Assembly (NCBI RefSeq): GCF_027706745.1
Contig: NZ_JAQFWP010000026.1
Coordinates: 1-64,000, forward strand
DNA length: 64,000 nt
Direction: 5' to 3'
Origin: Nocardiopsis suaedae
GTDB lineage: Bacteria; Actinomycetota; Actinomycetes; Streptosporangiales; Streptosporangiaceae
A program made the translations under genes and the position numbers. This document shows positions 1 to 8,694 of this stretch, in pieces. The notes beneath the pieces were generated by a model. It saw only the letters and a program-made list of their open reading frames with translations, was not told where the DNA came from and searched no databases. Position 1 is the first letter of the stretch. Each line of letters opens with the position of its first letter.

Positions 1-71
1 TGCCCCGTGGGCCGGCCGCCGGACGGATCTTGGCGCCCCTCGCCCCTGGAGGAGCGGGGCACAGGCCCGGC

Positions 72-360
72 GGCCGCCACGAACGCGAACAAGCCTCACC
101 TTCCTGGCCGCGCCACCCACCCGCACCGCGAGGAACCCGCCGCCCGGCAAGCAGGCCCGGGGACCCGCCCCGCTTCCGCCGTCGCCGCCAAACACCGCGA
201 CCACGCACACACCAGACGGCCGACCGACCCGCAGGTAGGGGCGCCGACCTGCCTCGTCGCCGCCCTCCACCCGGCACCCCGGCGGCCCGGCGGACGGCCG
301 GGGCCCATCAGCGGGGTACCGGCTGGCCCCGTCGTTGCTGTCGTCCGGCGGCCCGTCGCC
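72..360 (+). repeat. Composite dispersed repeat, family A copy 1
   Basis: No convincing gene lies in positions 1-546. From about 72 the DNA matches blocks found elsewhere in the window: a CCACGAACGCGAACAAG block (inverted near 27495-27540), a CACCGCGAGGA...CCCGCCG block followed by GCCGTCGCCGCCAA (again near 28350 and 28645, inverted near 13000 and 27240), and AGCGGGGTACCGGCTGG near 310 (again near 28536). The blocks keep the same order in the fuller copies, so this is a composite element and not chance GC-rich similarity. Its function is unknown. Confidence 0.7.
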
Positions 361-404
361 CGGCTGGAGCCTCGGGGGCGGGGCCTTCCACGGCCGGACA
401 GGCC

Positions 405-466
405 GGGACTCCGGGAGTGCGGGACTCCGGGAGTGCCGGACTCCAGGAGTGCGGGACTCCGGGACG
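405..466. repeat. Tandem 16-bp repeats
   Basis: Three adjacent copies of a 16-mer, GGGACTCCGGGAGTGC at 405-420 and 421-436 and a two-mismatch copy at 437-452, are followed by a partial fourth unit. Related GGGAGTCC words in inverted sense run to about 500. Each unit is itself partly palindromic (GGACTCC/GGAGT). The array ends just before the promoter of the next gene. Confidence 0.8.
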
Positions 467-533
467 GGAGTCCGGGAGTCCACGACGGGAGTCCGGGCCG
501 GGGCTCCGGGGGTGGGCCGGGGCTGTCGCCCTC

Positions 534-539
534 TAGCAT
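534..539 (+). promoter_or_regulatory. -10 box of a leaderless start
   Basis: TAGCAT lies 7 nt before the ATG at 547 and no Shine-Dalgarno sequence is present. This spacing is the usual actinobacterial leaderless arrangement, in which transcription starts at or next to the start codon. Confidence 0.5.
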
Positions 540-546
540 CGACCGC

Positions 547-1944
547 ATGGCTCCCTCCGCCTCCCCGGGCTCTCCTCGTGTCGGTCGCCGGTATTCTTCC
601 GCGCGGCTGGCCGCGGTGGGCACCGTGCTCCTCATCGCGCTCGCCGTGACCGCCTTCGCCGCCGTGTCCGCCGTGCGGTCGCACACCCCCTCGCCGCTGG
701 AGCGCACCCCCGAGGCCGTCGCCGCCGACGCGGCTCCACGGCTCGCCTTCCTGCGCTCCGCCCTCCGCGGCGGCGCGGGCGAGGACATGCAGGCGCTCTT
801 CCCCGAGGGGTACTTCTTCACCCACGTCCTCTACGGCCTCGCCCAGGCCAACACCGGCACCCTCGACCCCGCCCGGCGCGACACGGCACTGCGCGAGGCC
901 CGGTGGGCGCTGGACCGGCTCGACTCCCCCGACGGCACCGCCCCCTTCCCCGCCGACGCCGACCCCGCCTACGGCGTCTTCCACGCGGGCTGGAGCACCT
1001 ACCTGCGGGTCCGCATCGTCGAGCTCGCCGGAGGGCCGGACGCCGCACCCGAGGAGGCCGCCCGCCTGGAGGAGGACACCGCCGAACTCCGCGACGCCTT
1101 CGCCGCCTCCCTCGACCGGGGCACCCCCTTCCTGGAGGCCTACCCCGGCCAGGCCTGGCCCGTGGACAGCGTGGTCGCCGCGGCCGCGCTCGCCAGGGAC
1201 GCCCGGGTGCGCGGCACCGGCGCCCACGACACCGTCCTCGCCGACTGGCAGGACGCCGTGGCCGAGCGCACCGACCCGGCCACCGGCCTCCTCCCGCACC
1301 GGGTCGACGCCGCCACCGGCGCCCCCGCCGAGGTCGCCCGGGGCAGCTCGCAGTCGGTGCTGCTGCGCTTCCTCCCCGACATCGACCCGGCGTGGGCCGC
1401 CCGCGACCGGGCGGCGTTCCAGGAGGGGTTCGCCTCCCCCCACGGCCCGCTGCCCGGGGTGCGCGAATACCCCCGCGGCGACGACTCCCCCGGCGACGTC
1501 GACTCCGGCCCGCTCGTCCTGGGCCTCTCGGCGTCGTCGAGCACGGTCGCCCTCGGCGACGCCGTCGTCTACGGCGACACCGCCACGGCCGCCGCGCTCA
1601 CCGGTTTCGCCGAGGCGCTGGGCATGCCGGTCGAGCTCGGCGGGCAGCGCCGCTACCTCGGCGGCGCCGTCCCGGTCGGCGACGCGTTCCTGGTGTGGTC
1701 CCTCACGGCCGGAGGCGAACACCCCGATCCCGTTCCGCCGCCGGACGGCGCCTCGCCCTCCGCGCACGCTCCCCCGGCCTGGTGGCGGGCGCCCTGGTAC
1801 GCCGCCGTCGGGCTGGTCACCGCCGCCGCCTGGTGGGCCTTCTGGCGCACCGCCCGGCGCCCGCCGCGCCCGCCGTCGAACCCCGCCGACGGCCCCCGCA
1901 CCCCGCCCCTGAGCGCGTCAGTGCAGGTCAGGCGATACAGGTGA
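547..1944 (+). CDS. Two-TM protein of unknown function
   Basis: A 465-residue protein that I do not recognise. A hydrophobic segment near residues 18-42 (ARLAAVGTVLLIALAVTAF) can act as signal anchor. A second lies near the C terminus (WYAAVGLVTAAAWWAFW), followed by a basic tail. The roughly 350 residues between would be extracytoplasmic; they are rich in aromatic and helical segments (FFTHVLYGLAQ, GWSTYLRVRIVELAGG) that recall alpha/alpha-barrel proteins, but no catalytic motif stands out. The reading frame stays open upstream to position 7, but that stretch is repeat DNA, so the ATG at 547 with its leaderless -10 box is preferred. argS follows after 22 bp. Confidence 0.75.
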   Translation: MAPSASPGSPRVGRRYSSARLAAVGTVLLIALAVTAFAAVSAVRSHTPSPLERTPEAVAADAAPRLAFLRSALRGGAGEDMQALFPEGYFFTHVLYGLAQANTGTLDPARRDTALREARWALDRLDSPDGTAPFPADADPAYGVFHAGWSTYLRVRIVELAGGPDAAPEEAARLEEDTAELRDAFAASLDRGTPFLEAYPGQAWPVDSVVAAAALARDARVRGTGAHDTVLADWQDAVAERTDPATGLLPHRVDAATGAPAEVARGSSQSVLLRFLPDIDPAWAARDRAAFQEGFASPHGPLPGVREYPRGDDSPGDVDSGPLVLGLSASSSTVALGDAVVYGDTATAAALTGFAEALGMPVELGGQRRYLGGAVPVGDAFLVWSLTAGGEHPDPVPPPDGASPSAHAPPAWWRAPWYAAVGLVTAAAWWAFWRTARRPPRPPSNPADGPRTPPLSASVQVRRYR

Positions 1945-1954
1945 GCGCTGTCGG

Positions 1955-1960
1955 TAGGCT
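1955..1960 (+). promoter_or_regulatory. -10 box of argS (leaderless)
   Basis: TAGGCT is placed 6 nt before the argS ATG at 1967, with no Shine-Dalgarno sequence between. An in-frame TTG at 1961 is a less likely start. Confidence 0.5.
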
Positions 1961-1966
1961 TTGCAC

Positions 1967-3703
1967 ATGGCCGACCCGCAAGAGATCCTCGCGCAACGGG
2001 TCCAGTCCGCCCTCGGTGCCGCCTTCGGCCCCGAGTACGCCGACGCCGACCCCGTCATCCGTCCGTCCCAGTTCGCCGACTTCCAGGCCAACGCCGCGCT
2101 CGCGCTGGCCAAGCGTCTGGGGCGAAAGCCGCGAGAGGTCGCGGCGCAGATCGTCGAGCACCTGGACGCCGACGACCTGTGCCGCGCGGTCGAGATCAGC
2201 GGCCCCGGCTTCGTGAACCTGACCCTGCGCGACGACTGGATCGCCGCGCAGGCCCACGCCCTGCTCGGCGACCCCCGCCTGGGGACCCCCCTGCAGCGGC
2301 GGCAGAACATCCCGATCGACTACTCCGCGCCCAACGTCGCCAAGGAGATGCACGTCGGGCACCTGCGCACGACCGTGGTCGGCGACGCCCTGGCCCGCAC
2401 CCTGGAGTTCCTCGGGCACAACGTCATCCGGCAGAACCACGTCGGCGACTGGGGCACCCCGTTCGGCATGCTCATCGAGCACCTGCTCGACGTCGGCGAC
2501 ACCTCCGCCGAGGCCGAGCTGCTCAAGAGCGACCCCAACGCCTTCTACCAGGCCGCCAAGGCCAAGTTCGACGGCTCCGAGGAGTTCGCCGAGCGCGCCC
2601 GCAAGCGGGTGGTGTCCCTGCAGGCCGGCGACGAGGGCACGCTGGAGATCTGGCGTGAGCTCATCGAGCTGTCCAAGGCCTACTTCAACCGGGTCTACTC
2701 CACCCTGGAGGTCACCCTCACCGACGCCGACCTGGCCGGCGAGAGCATGTACAACGCCATGCTCGAAGGCGTCTGCCAGGAGCTCGAGGACCAGGGCCTG
2801 GCGGTGATGAGCGAGGGCGCGCTGTGCGTCTTCCTCGACGGCTACACGGGCCGCGAGGGCAAGCCGGTGCCGCTGATCATCCGCAAGAGCGACGGCGGCT
2901 ACGGCTACGCCACCACCGACCTGGCCACCATCCGCTACCGCGCCCGCGAGCTGGAGGCCGACCGCGTCCTGTACGTGGTCGGCGCCCCGCAGAACCTGCA
3001 CTTCCGGATGGTGTGGGAGACCGCCCGCAAGGCCGGGTGGGTGCCCGAGGGCACCGAGCCGATCCACGTGCAGATCGGCAACGTGCTGGGCTCGGACGGC
3101 AAGATCCTGCGCACCCGGAGCGGCAAGCCGATCCGGCTGATGGAGCTGCTCGACGAGGCGGTGCAGCGCGCCTCGGCGGTGGTCGAGGAGAACCGCCCCG
3201 ACCTGGACGCCGGGACCCGCGAGCACATCGCCCGCGAGGTGGGCATCGGCGCGGTCAAGTACGCCGACCTGTCGGTGTCGCACGACACCGAGTACGTGTT
3301 CGACTTCGACCGGATGCTGGCCCTGACCGGCAACACCGGCCCCTACCTGCAGTACGCCCAGGCGCGCCTGCGGTCCATCTTCCGCAAGGGCGGGGTGGCG
3401 CCGGAGGAGGCCGCCGCCGGGGCGATCACCATCGGCGAGAAGGCCGAGCGGGACCTGGCGCTGCGGCTGCTGGGCTTCGGCCCGACGGTGGCGCTGGTCG
3501 GCGACAACCTGGAGCCGCACCGGCTGTGCGGGTACCTGTTCGACCTGGCGCAGGAGCTGACGGCGTTCTACGAGCACTGCCCGGTGCTGACCGCCGACAC
3601 CGACGAGCGGCGCGCGTCCCGGCTGGCGCTGTGCGCGGCGGCGCTCCGCATCCTGGTGCAGGGCCTCGACCTGCTGGGTGTGCGCGCGCCGGAGCAGATG
3701 TAG
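1967..3703 (+). CDS. argS: Arginyl-tRNA synthetase
   Basis: This 578-residue class I aminoacyl-tRNA synthetase charges tRNA-Arg with arginine using ATP. An N-terminal Arg-tRNA-synthetase additional domain covers about the first 85 residues (QFADFQANAALALAKRLG). The HIGH signature appears as HVGH in APNVAKEMHVGHLRTT, and the typical VGDWGTPFGMLIEHL block follows. The DALR anticodon-binding domain closes the protein (GPYLQYAQARLRSI...LLGVRAPEQM). As in many ArgS proteins there is no canonical KMSKS. The length is normal for the family. The start is taken at 1967 on the leaderless promoter. A strong hairpin terminator follows. Confidence 0.97.
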   Translation: MADPQEILAQRVQSALGAAFGPEYADADPVIRPSQFADFQANAALALAKRLGRKPREVAAQIVEHLDADDLCRAVEISGPGFVNLTLRDDWIAAQAHALLGDPRLGTPLQRRQNIPIDYSAPNVAKEMHVGHLRTTVVGDALARTLEFLGHNVIRQNHVGDWGTPFGMLIEHLLDVGDTSAEAELLKSDPNAFYQAAKAKFDGSEEFAERARKRVVSLQAGDEGTLEIWRELIELSKAYFNRVYSTLEVTLTDADLAGESMYNAMLEGVCQELEDQGLAVMSEGALCVFLDGYTGREGKPVPLIIRKSDGGYGYATTDLATIRYRARELEADRVLYVVGAPQNLHFRMVWETARKAGWVPEGTEPIHVQIGNVLGSDGKILRTRSGKPIRLMELLDEAVQRASAVVEENRPDLDAGTREHIAREVGIGAVKYADLSVSHDTEYVFDFDRMLALTGNTGPYLQYAQARLRSIFRKGGVAPEEAAAGAITIGEKAERDLALRLLGFGPTVALVGDNLEPHRLCGYLFDLAQELTAFYEHCPVLTADTDERRASRLALCAAALRILVQGLDLLGVRAPEQM

Positions 3704-3743
3704 GGCCGACGCCCGGGACCGGGACACCCGGAAACCGGAACAC

Positions 3744-3780
3744 GGAAGGGGAGGGGCCGCGGCGCGGTCCCTCCCCTTCC
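3744..3780 (+). terminator. Hairpin terminator after argS
   Basis: GGAAGGGGAGGG (3744-3755) pairs perfectly with CCCTCCCCTTCC (3769-3780) around a 13-nt loop. The outer GGAAC/GTTCC bases can extend the stem. There is no U tract, as is common in high-GC actinomycetes. Confidence 0.75.
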
Positions 3781-3927
3781 TGCTGTTCCCGTCCGTCCCC
3801 GCCTCCCGCCCGGCCGCACCTCCTGGTGCGTCCCGGTCCGGGCCGTGGTCGCCGGCGACCTGACCGGCGCGTGCCGGACGCGGCGCACGCCCGCCCCGGC
3901 CCGCAGCGGACGCGGTCGTCCGCAGTC

Positions 3928-5421
3928 CTACGGCCGGGTGTTCGGGGCCCCGGGATCGGGCGACTCGCTCGGCTCGGGGTCGGGGGGCGGCGGCTCCGGC
4001 GACTCGGTGGGCTCGGGGCCGGTCGGCTCCGGGTCCGGGGTCGGCCGACCGGGCGGCTCCGTCGGCGGCCCGGGTTCCCGCGTCGGGCGCTCGGACCGGT
4101 CGCCGTCCTCCTGGCCGCGGTCGCCGCCCCGGTCCGGGGCGGCCCCGCCCCCGTCCGTGTCGGGCCGGTCGGAGTCCGGCGCCGCGGGCGCGCCCCCGGC
4201 GCCGGCCGACACCCCGGTCCGCGCCTCCGACGACGCGGCCGGAGCGTCGATGCCGCCGCTTCCTGATGGGCCCCCGCCGCCGGTGGTCTCCGCGTCGGGC
4301 ATGCCGGTGGGGGCCGGGGGGTCGTCCACGCCGACGTCCGGCTGGGCCTTGGACAGCCCGGCGCCGACCGCGGTGAGGGCGCCGACGGCCAGCACGGCCG
4401 TCACCGCGCCCGCGGCGACCTTCCGGTTGCGCGAGCGGCGCCGCTCGATCCGGCGGCGCTCGGACCGGGACATCTGCTCGTCGCCGTCCCAGAGCTCGTG
4501 CTCTCCGGTGTCGCCGATGCCGTCCCAGGGCTCTTGCGGGGCGGGGCCGTCGGCGGGAGGCCCAGCGTCCGGGCCGCCTTCGTGGAGGGGAGGCAGGACG
4601 CCCGTGGCGGGCGCGGCGGAACCGGCGTCGAACGCGCTGGTCGGTGCGGAGCCCGCGTCGCCTGCACCGGGACCGCCGACGGACCAGAGGCTTCGGAGCG
4701 CATCGTCTTCAGGGATGTCCGGCTGCGGGGCCGTACCGGGCGCTTCACCCGACGAAGGAGACGAGGGAGCGTCGAACGCCATCGTCTCGTCCCCCGCTGG
4801 GCCCCCGTGGGCAGGACCGCCGTACCCCTCCGGGGGTCCGGGCCGCGCACCGGCACGGTGCGAACCACCCGGCGACGCACCAGGAACAGCACCCCGAATC
4901 CCGCCACCCGACGGCGCAGGCCCGAATGCCGTCGTCTCGTCGGTCCCCGCCGGGGCCGCCGGGGCGGTGACCTCGGGTGCCGCCGGGGCGGCGGGCGCGC
5001 GCCCGGGCTCTCCCCGCGGGACCTCATAGGGGAAGTCACCGCGCCGCCCCTGACCGCGGCCACCGTCCCCCTGGCCGTGCGCACCATGAGCGGTGTGGGC
5101 CGCGTGGGCGCCGTGCGCGCCCTGCATGCCCTGCGGCTCGATGGGCACGCCCGCGCGCATGCCGCCCGCGGCGGCCGCATCGGGGCCGCCTCCAGGCGGG
5201 CCGAGCGGGACATCGTACACGGGGACGTCGTAGGCGAAACCGCCGGCGGGCGCCCCTTCCGCACCACCGCGCGGACGGCCGCCCGACGCGGGCGCGCCGG
5301 GGCCGCCCGGCGCGGTGGGCGCAGTGTGCTCGCCCCGCGCACCACGCTCACCGGGCACGGCGCGGTCGCCGTTCCCGTCGGGGTCGCCGGGGTCGAACAG
5401 GCTGGTGGGGTCTCCGGTCAT
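3928..5421 (-). CDS. Proline-rich single-pass membrane protein
   Basis: A 497-residue low-complexity protein of unknown function. About 300 N-terminal residues are rich in Gly, Pro and Ala and contain two related motifs, DETTAFGPA and DETMAFDAP, plus DVPVYDVP and PYEVP. A basic stretch (MSRSERRRIERRRSRNRK) precedes one transmembrane segment (AAGAVTAVLAVGALTAVGAGL), so the long N-terminal part should be cytoplasmic. The outside tail is Pro/Glu/Asp-rich, likely cell-wall spanning (PDPEPTGPEPTESPEPP). The ATG at 5421 is chosen; the frame is open further upstream into non-conserved sequence. Anti-sigma-like or cell-wall roles are possible but not shown. Confidence 0.75.
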   Translation of the reverse strand: MTGDPTSLFDPGDPDGNGDRAVPGERGARGEHTAPTAPGGPGAPASGGRPRGGAEGAPAGGFAYDVPVYDVPLGPPGGGPDAAAAGGMRAGVPIEPQGMQGAHGAHAAHTAHGAHGQGDGGRGQGRRGDFPYEVPRGEPGRAPAAPAAPEVTAPAAPAGTDETTAFGPAPSGGGIRGAVPGASPGGSHRAGARPGPPEGYGGPAHGGPAGDETMAFDAPSSPSSGEAPGTAPQPDIPEDDALRSLWSVGGPGAGDAGSAPTSAFDAGSAAPATGVLPPLHEGGPDAGPPADGPAPQEPWDGIGDTGEHELWDGDEQMSRSERRRIERRRSRNRKVAAGAVTAVLAVGALTAVGAGLSKAQPDVGVDDPPAPTGMPDAETTGGGGPSGSGGIDAPAASSEARTGVSAGAGGAPAAPDSDRPDTDGGGAAPDRGGDRGQEDGDRSERPTREPGPPTEPPGRPTPDPEPTGPEPTESPEPPPPDPEPSESPDPGAPNTRP

Positions 5422-5799
5422 GGGGATCACGCGCTCCGGGGTGGGGAGGGCCGAACGTGACGGCCCGGGAAGGCGCTGGGGAGTGGGGTCCGGGAGGAAC
5501 TGTAAAGAACCGCTCTCACTCCGCGATACCCGGCCCACCCTACCCATCCGCCTCCGCACTCCCCCATCCCCCGCGTCCAGGGACGTTCCGACACGATCCG
5601 TCCGCTCCCGTGTGATCAACGCGACAAGAGCGCACACCAGGGGGAACAAATGGAAGGGAGGCGAAAGCGCACCGACAGCACCAGCCGATACCTGTTGGTC
5701 GGTAGGCGCACCCGACACCCGCCGGGCGTGCCGGGCGCCACACGCCCACGGGGTTTAGCCTGTAACCCGGCAAAACGGCGTTAATAGGGGGAATCAGAC

Positions 5800-6426
5800 A
5801 TGGTGCACGATGCCGGGCCGCCGCCCGACGCGCGGCCGCCGCAACCGGAGCCGGGGACCTGGTACGTCGACCCGGCCCACTCCTGCATCATCTTCGTCGC
5901 GCGCTACCTGGGCTTCGGCCGCGTCCAGGGCACCTTCGGCGACTCCTGGGGGACCGTCGCCGTCGCCGAGGACCCGCTCGCGTCCAAGGTCGACGTGACC
6001 GTGCGCACCGCCAGCCTGAACACCGGTGTGCAGGCCCGGGACGCCCACCTGCGCTCCCCCGACCTGCTCGACACCGACGCCCACCCGGAGATGCGCTTCA
6101 CCTCCACCGCGCTGGAACCGCGCGGCCGCGGGCGCAACGCCTTCCGGATGTACGGGGACCTGACCCTGCACGGCACCACCCGGCCCCTGGAGCTGGACTG
6201 CCAGTGGGGCGGCGAGGCCCCGGACCTCCAGGACCCCGAGGGGATCCACGCGCACTTCTTCGCCGCCAACGGCTCGATCACGCTGTCCGACTTCGGCATC
6301 GCCGACGTGGGCCCGACCGCGTGGGGCGCCCGCGTCATCGGCGACACCGTCGACATCGTCCTGGAAGTCCGGGTCCAGAACGCCGATCCGACCGAATGGC
6401 TCCGCCAGATCGGCCACTTCGCGTAG
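5800..6426 (+). CDS. YceI family protein
   Basis: A 208-residue lipocalin-like beta-barrel protein of the YceI family, whose members bind isoprenoid or amphiphilic ligands. The family pattern is clear: an opening GTWYVDPAHSCIIFVARYLGFGRVQGTF, then VRTASLNTGVQARDAHLRSPDLLD, then an EMRFTSTAL strand and LTLHGTTRPLELD. It has no signal peptide, so it is probably cytoplasmic, as are many actinobacterial members. AGGGGG lies 8 nt before the ATG, and a TAGCCT box at 5756-5761 suits a short leader. It is divergent from the proline-rich membrane protein. Confidence 0.92.
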   Translation: MVHDAGPPPDARPPQPEPGTWYVDPAHSCIIFVARYLGFGRVQGTFGDSWGTVAVAEDPLASKVDVTVRTASLNTGVQARDAHLRSPDLLDTDAHPEMRFTSTALEPRGRGRNAFRMYGDLTLHGTTRPLELDCQWGGEAPDLQDPEGIHAHFFAANGSITLSDFGIADVGPTAWGARVIGDTVDIVLEVRVQNADPTEWLRQIGHFA

Positions 6427-6612
6427 CCGCGCAGGACGGCACCGCCTCCGCACGGCCCCGTCGGCCGCGCCCGCCGACCGCGGACGACGCGCACGGGGCC
6501 CATCCCCGACCGGCGCGGAGCGGCCGGATGCGGACACGGCGCCGCACAGGCGGCCGACGGGCCGGGACGGGCAGGGCCGCGATCCGGCCCGGTCCTCGCC
6601 CCGGCGGCGGCC

Positions 6613-7533
6613 CTATCCGGCCAGCAGCGCCTCGATCTCCGCGCGGCGCGGCATCGACGTGCTGGCGCCCTGCCGCTGCACCGACAGCGCCGCCGCCGCG
6701 GCTGCGAACTCCATGCTCTCCTCGGGGCCCCGCCCCTCGGCGCGGGCGACCGCGAACGCGCCGCAGAAGGTGTCCCCGGCCGCGGTCGTGTCCACCGCCT
6801 CGACCGGGCGCGAGGGCACGTGCACCGGCTCGCCGCCGCGCTCACCGTGCAGCGACCCGTCCCCGCCGAGCGTGACCACCGCCTCCGGCACCCGCCGCAG
6901 CAGCGCCTCCAGGGCGCGGCGCGGGTCCTCCTCGCCGGTGACCGCCGCCGCCTCGTGCTGGTTGGGCACCAGCAGGTCGACCAGGTCCAGCAGCTCGTCG
7001 GGCAGTTCCCGGGCCGGGGCCGGGGTGAGCACCGTGCGCACCCCCGCCTCGCGGGCGGCGCGGGCCGCGGCGACCACGCCCTCCATCGGCAGCTCCAGCT
7101 GCAGCAGCAGGGCGTCGCACCCGGCCAGCACGGTCCGCTCGGCCCCGGTGATCCCGGTCATCGCGGCGTTGGCGCCGGGGACCACGATGATGGAGTTGGC
7201 CCCGTCGCCCTCGACCACGATGTGCGCCACCCCGGACGCGCCGGGCACGGTGCGCAGCTCGGAGGCGTCCACCCCAGAGTCCACCAGGGCGCTGCGCATC
7301 TGCACGCCGAACGGGTCGTCGCCCACGGCCCCCAGGAAGGCCGTGTCCCCGCCGGCCCGCGCCGCGGCGATCGCCTGATTGGCGCCCTTGCCGCCGGGGA
7401 CCTGGCGGAACTCGGTGCCCGCCACGGTCTCCCCGCTGGCCGGACGCACCGGCACGTAGGCGACCAGGTCCATGTTGATGCTGCCGTACACCGCGATGCG
7501 CGGGACGTTTCCGGATGCCGATGTCGATGTCAC
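6613..7533 (-). CDS. rbsK: Ribokinase
   Basis: This 306-residue PfkB-family sugar kinase phosphorylates ribose to ribose-5-phosphate. The N-terminal signature GSINMDLVAYVPVRPASGETV and GGKGANQAIAAARAGG are typical ribokinase substrate-site sequences. The ATP/anion-hole motif TTAAGDTFCGAF holds the catalytic Asp254. No ribose transporter or Rbs repressor is adjacent, so it may act in nucleoside salvage. The GTG start at 7533 is supported by a leaderless -10 box 7 nt upstream. It lies downstream of xthA on the same strand. Confidence 0.93.
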   Translation of the reverse strand: MTSTSASGNVPRIAVYGSINMDLVAYVPVRPASGETVAGTEFRQVPGGKGANQAIAAARAGGDTAFLGAVGDDPFGVQMRSALVDSGVDASELRTVPGASGVAHIVVEGDGANSIIVVPGANAAMTGITGAERTVLAGCDALLLQLELPMEGVVAAARAAREAGVRTVLTPAPARELPDELLDLVDLLVPNQHEAAAVTGEEDPRRALEALLRRVPEAVVTLGGDGSLHGERGGEPVHVPSRPVEAVDTTAAGDTFCGAFAVARAEGRGPEESMEFAAAAAALSVQRQGASTSMPRRAEIEALLAG

Positions 7534-7540
7534 GGAGCCG

Positions 7541-7546
7541 ACTCTA
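7541..7546 (-). promoter_or_regulatory. -10 box of ribokinase gene (leaderless)
   Basis: On the minus strand TAGAGT stands 7 nt before the GTG start at 7533, with no Shine-Dalgarno sequence. Ribokinase may therefore have its own promoter in the 36-bp gap after xthA. Confidence 0.45.
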
Positions 7547-7569
7547 CCCAGGTCCGGCAGGTCGGCCCC

Positions 7570-8358
7570 TCAGTCGGTCTCGACGATGACCGGGGCGTGG
7601 TCCGAGGCGCCCTTGCCCTTGCGCTCCTCCCGGTCGACCCGCGCGCCCGACACCCGCTCGGCCAGTGCGGGCGAGGCGAGCACGAAGTCGATCCGCATCC
7701 CCTTCTTCTTGGGGAAGGAGAGGTTCTGGTAGTCCCAGAACGTGTACACGCCGGGCCCGGGGGTGGAGGCGCGCGCGACGTCGGTGAACCCGGCGTCGTT
7801 CAGGGCGGTGAAGGCGGAGCGCTCCTTGGCGGTGACGTGCGTCTTGCCCTCGAAGGCCTCCATGTCCCACACGTCGTCGTCCTCGGGGGCGACGTTGAAG
7901 TCCCCGCAGAACGCGATCTGCGCCTGCGGGTCCTCGGCCAGGCGCGCCGCGCCGTCCGCGCGCAGCGCCTCCAGCCAGCGCAGCTTGTAGTCGTAGTGCG
8001 GGTCGTCGATCTCCCGCCCGTTGGGCACGTACAGGCTCCACACGCGCACGCCCCCGCACACGGCGGAGATCGCCCGCGCCTCGACCTGCTCGGGGTCGCC
8101 CCAGCCGGGCTGCCCGGAGAACGACGTCAGCACGTCGTCCAGTCCGACGCGCGAGGCGATCGCGACGCCGTTCCACTGGGAGAGGCCGTAGTGGGCGACC
8201 TCGTATCCGGCTTCGGTGAAGACCCCGGCAGGGAACTGGTCCTCGCGGCACTTGGTCTCCTGAACGGCGACGACGTCGACGTCGCTGCGCTCCAGCCAGG
8301 CCGCGACCCGGTCCTTGCGGGCCCTCATGCTGTTGACGTTCCAGGTAGCGATTCGCAC
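7570..8358 (-). CDS. xthA: Exodeoxyribonuclease III
   Basis: A 262-residue AP endonuclease/3'-5' exonuclease of the Mg2+-dependent EEP superfamily, acting in base-excision repair. The active-site blocks are intact: RIATWNVNSM with Asn7, VQETKC with Glu34, SLYVPNGR, CGDFNVAPEDDDVW and the final SDHAPVIVE. The length is normal for bacterial XthA. The frame continues far upstream, antisense to the sensor kinase, but homology begins at the GTG at 8358, which has a leaderless -10 box. Ribokinase follows in the same direction. Confidence 0.95.
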   Translation of the reverse strand: MRIATWNVNSMRARKDRVAAWLERSDVDVVAVQETKCREDQFPAGVFTEAGYEVAHYGLSQWNGVAIASRVGLDDVLTSFSGQPGWGDPEQVEARAISAVCGGVRVWSLYVPNGREIDDPHYDYKLRWLEALRADGAARLAEDPQAQIAFCGDFNVAPEDDDVWDMEAFEGKTHVTAKERSAFTALNDAGFTDVARASTPGPGVYTFWDYQNLSFPKKKGMRIDFVLASPALAERVSGARVDREERKGKGASDHAPVIVETD

Positions 8359-8365
8359 GGCGACC

Positions 8366-8371
8366 AGCCTA
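8366..8371 (-). promoter_or_regulatory. -10 box of xthA (leaderless)
   Basis: Minus-strand TAGGCT lies 7 nt before the GTG at 8358. The same hexamer precedes argS, which supports both start choices. Confidence 0.5.
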
Positions 8372-8694
8372 GTGCGCGGGTGGGACATGGCCGGATGCGG
8401 CAGAACGGCGGGGCGGATGTGTGTCGGGGACGACAAGGCGCCCCCGCGCTGCCATAGTTCGGGCAGTGGGCGGGTCCGGTGCGGCCGTCCTCCGCACCGG
8501 CCCCGCCCGCCCGTTCGGTCCGTGCGCCGCGGGGGCGCACTCCCTCCGCCCCATACGACGCGCGGCCCCGGCCGCCGGTTCACCTCCGCCCCGCACGCGC
8601 CCTCCCCTCCCGCCGCGCGCCGTCGACGCCCCGCACCTGCGGCATCATGGGGGACCGGACCCGAACCCGTGCGGCCCCACCGAGGTAGCGAGCC
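8372..8694. other. Intergenic region, divergent promoters
   Basis: This GC-rich spacer lies between xthA (leftward) and the response regulator (rightward). I see no gene or clear repeat. The right end carries the ribosome-binding site GAGGTAGCGAGCC of the response regulator. Confidence 0.5.

Noticed and set aside
1928..3727. 599-residue open frame antisense to argS
   Set aside because: It mirrors argS codon bias on the other strand, has no recognisable protein family and no ribosome-binding site.
5689..5704. TACC-N8-GGTA partial palindrome upstream of the YceI gene
   Set aside because: Only four-base arms match, and they occur once. Too weak to call an operator without comparative data.
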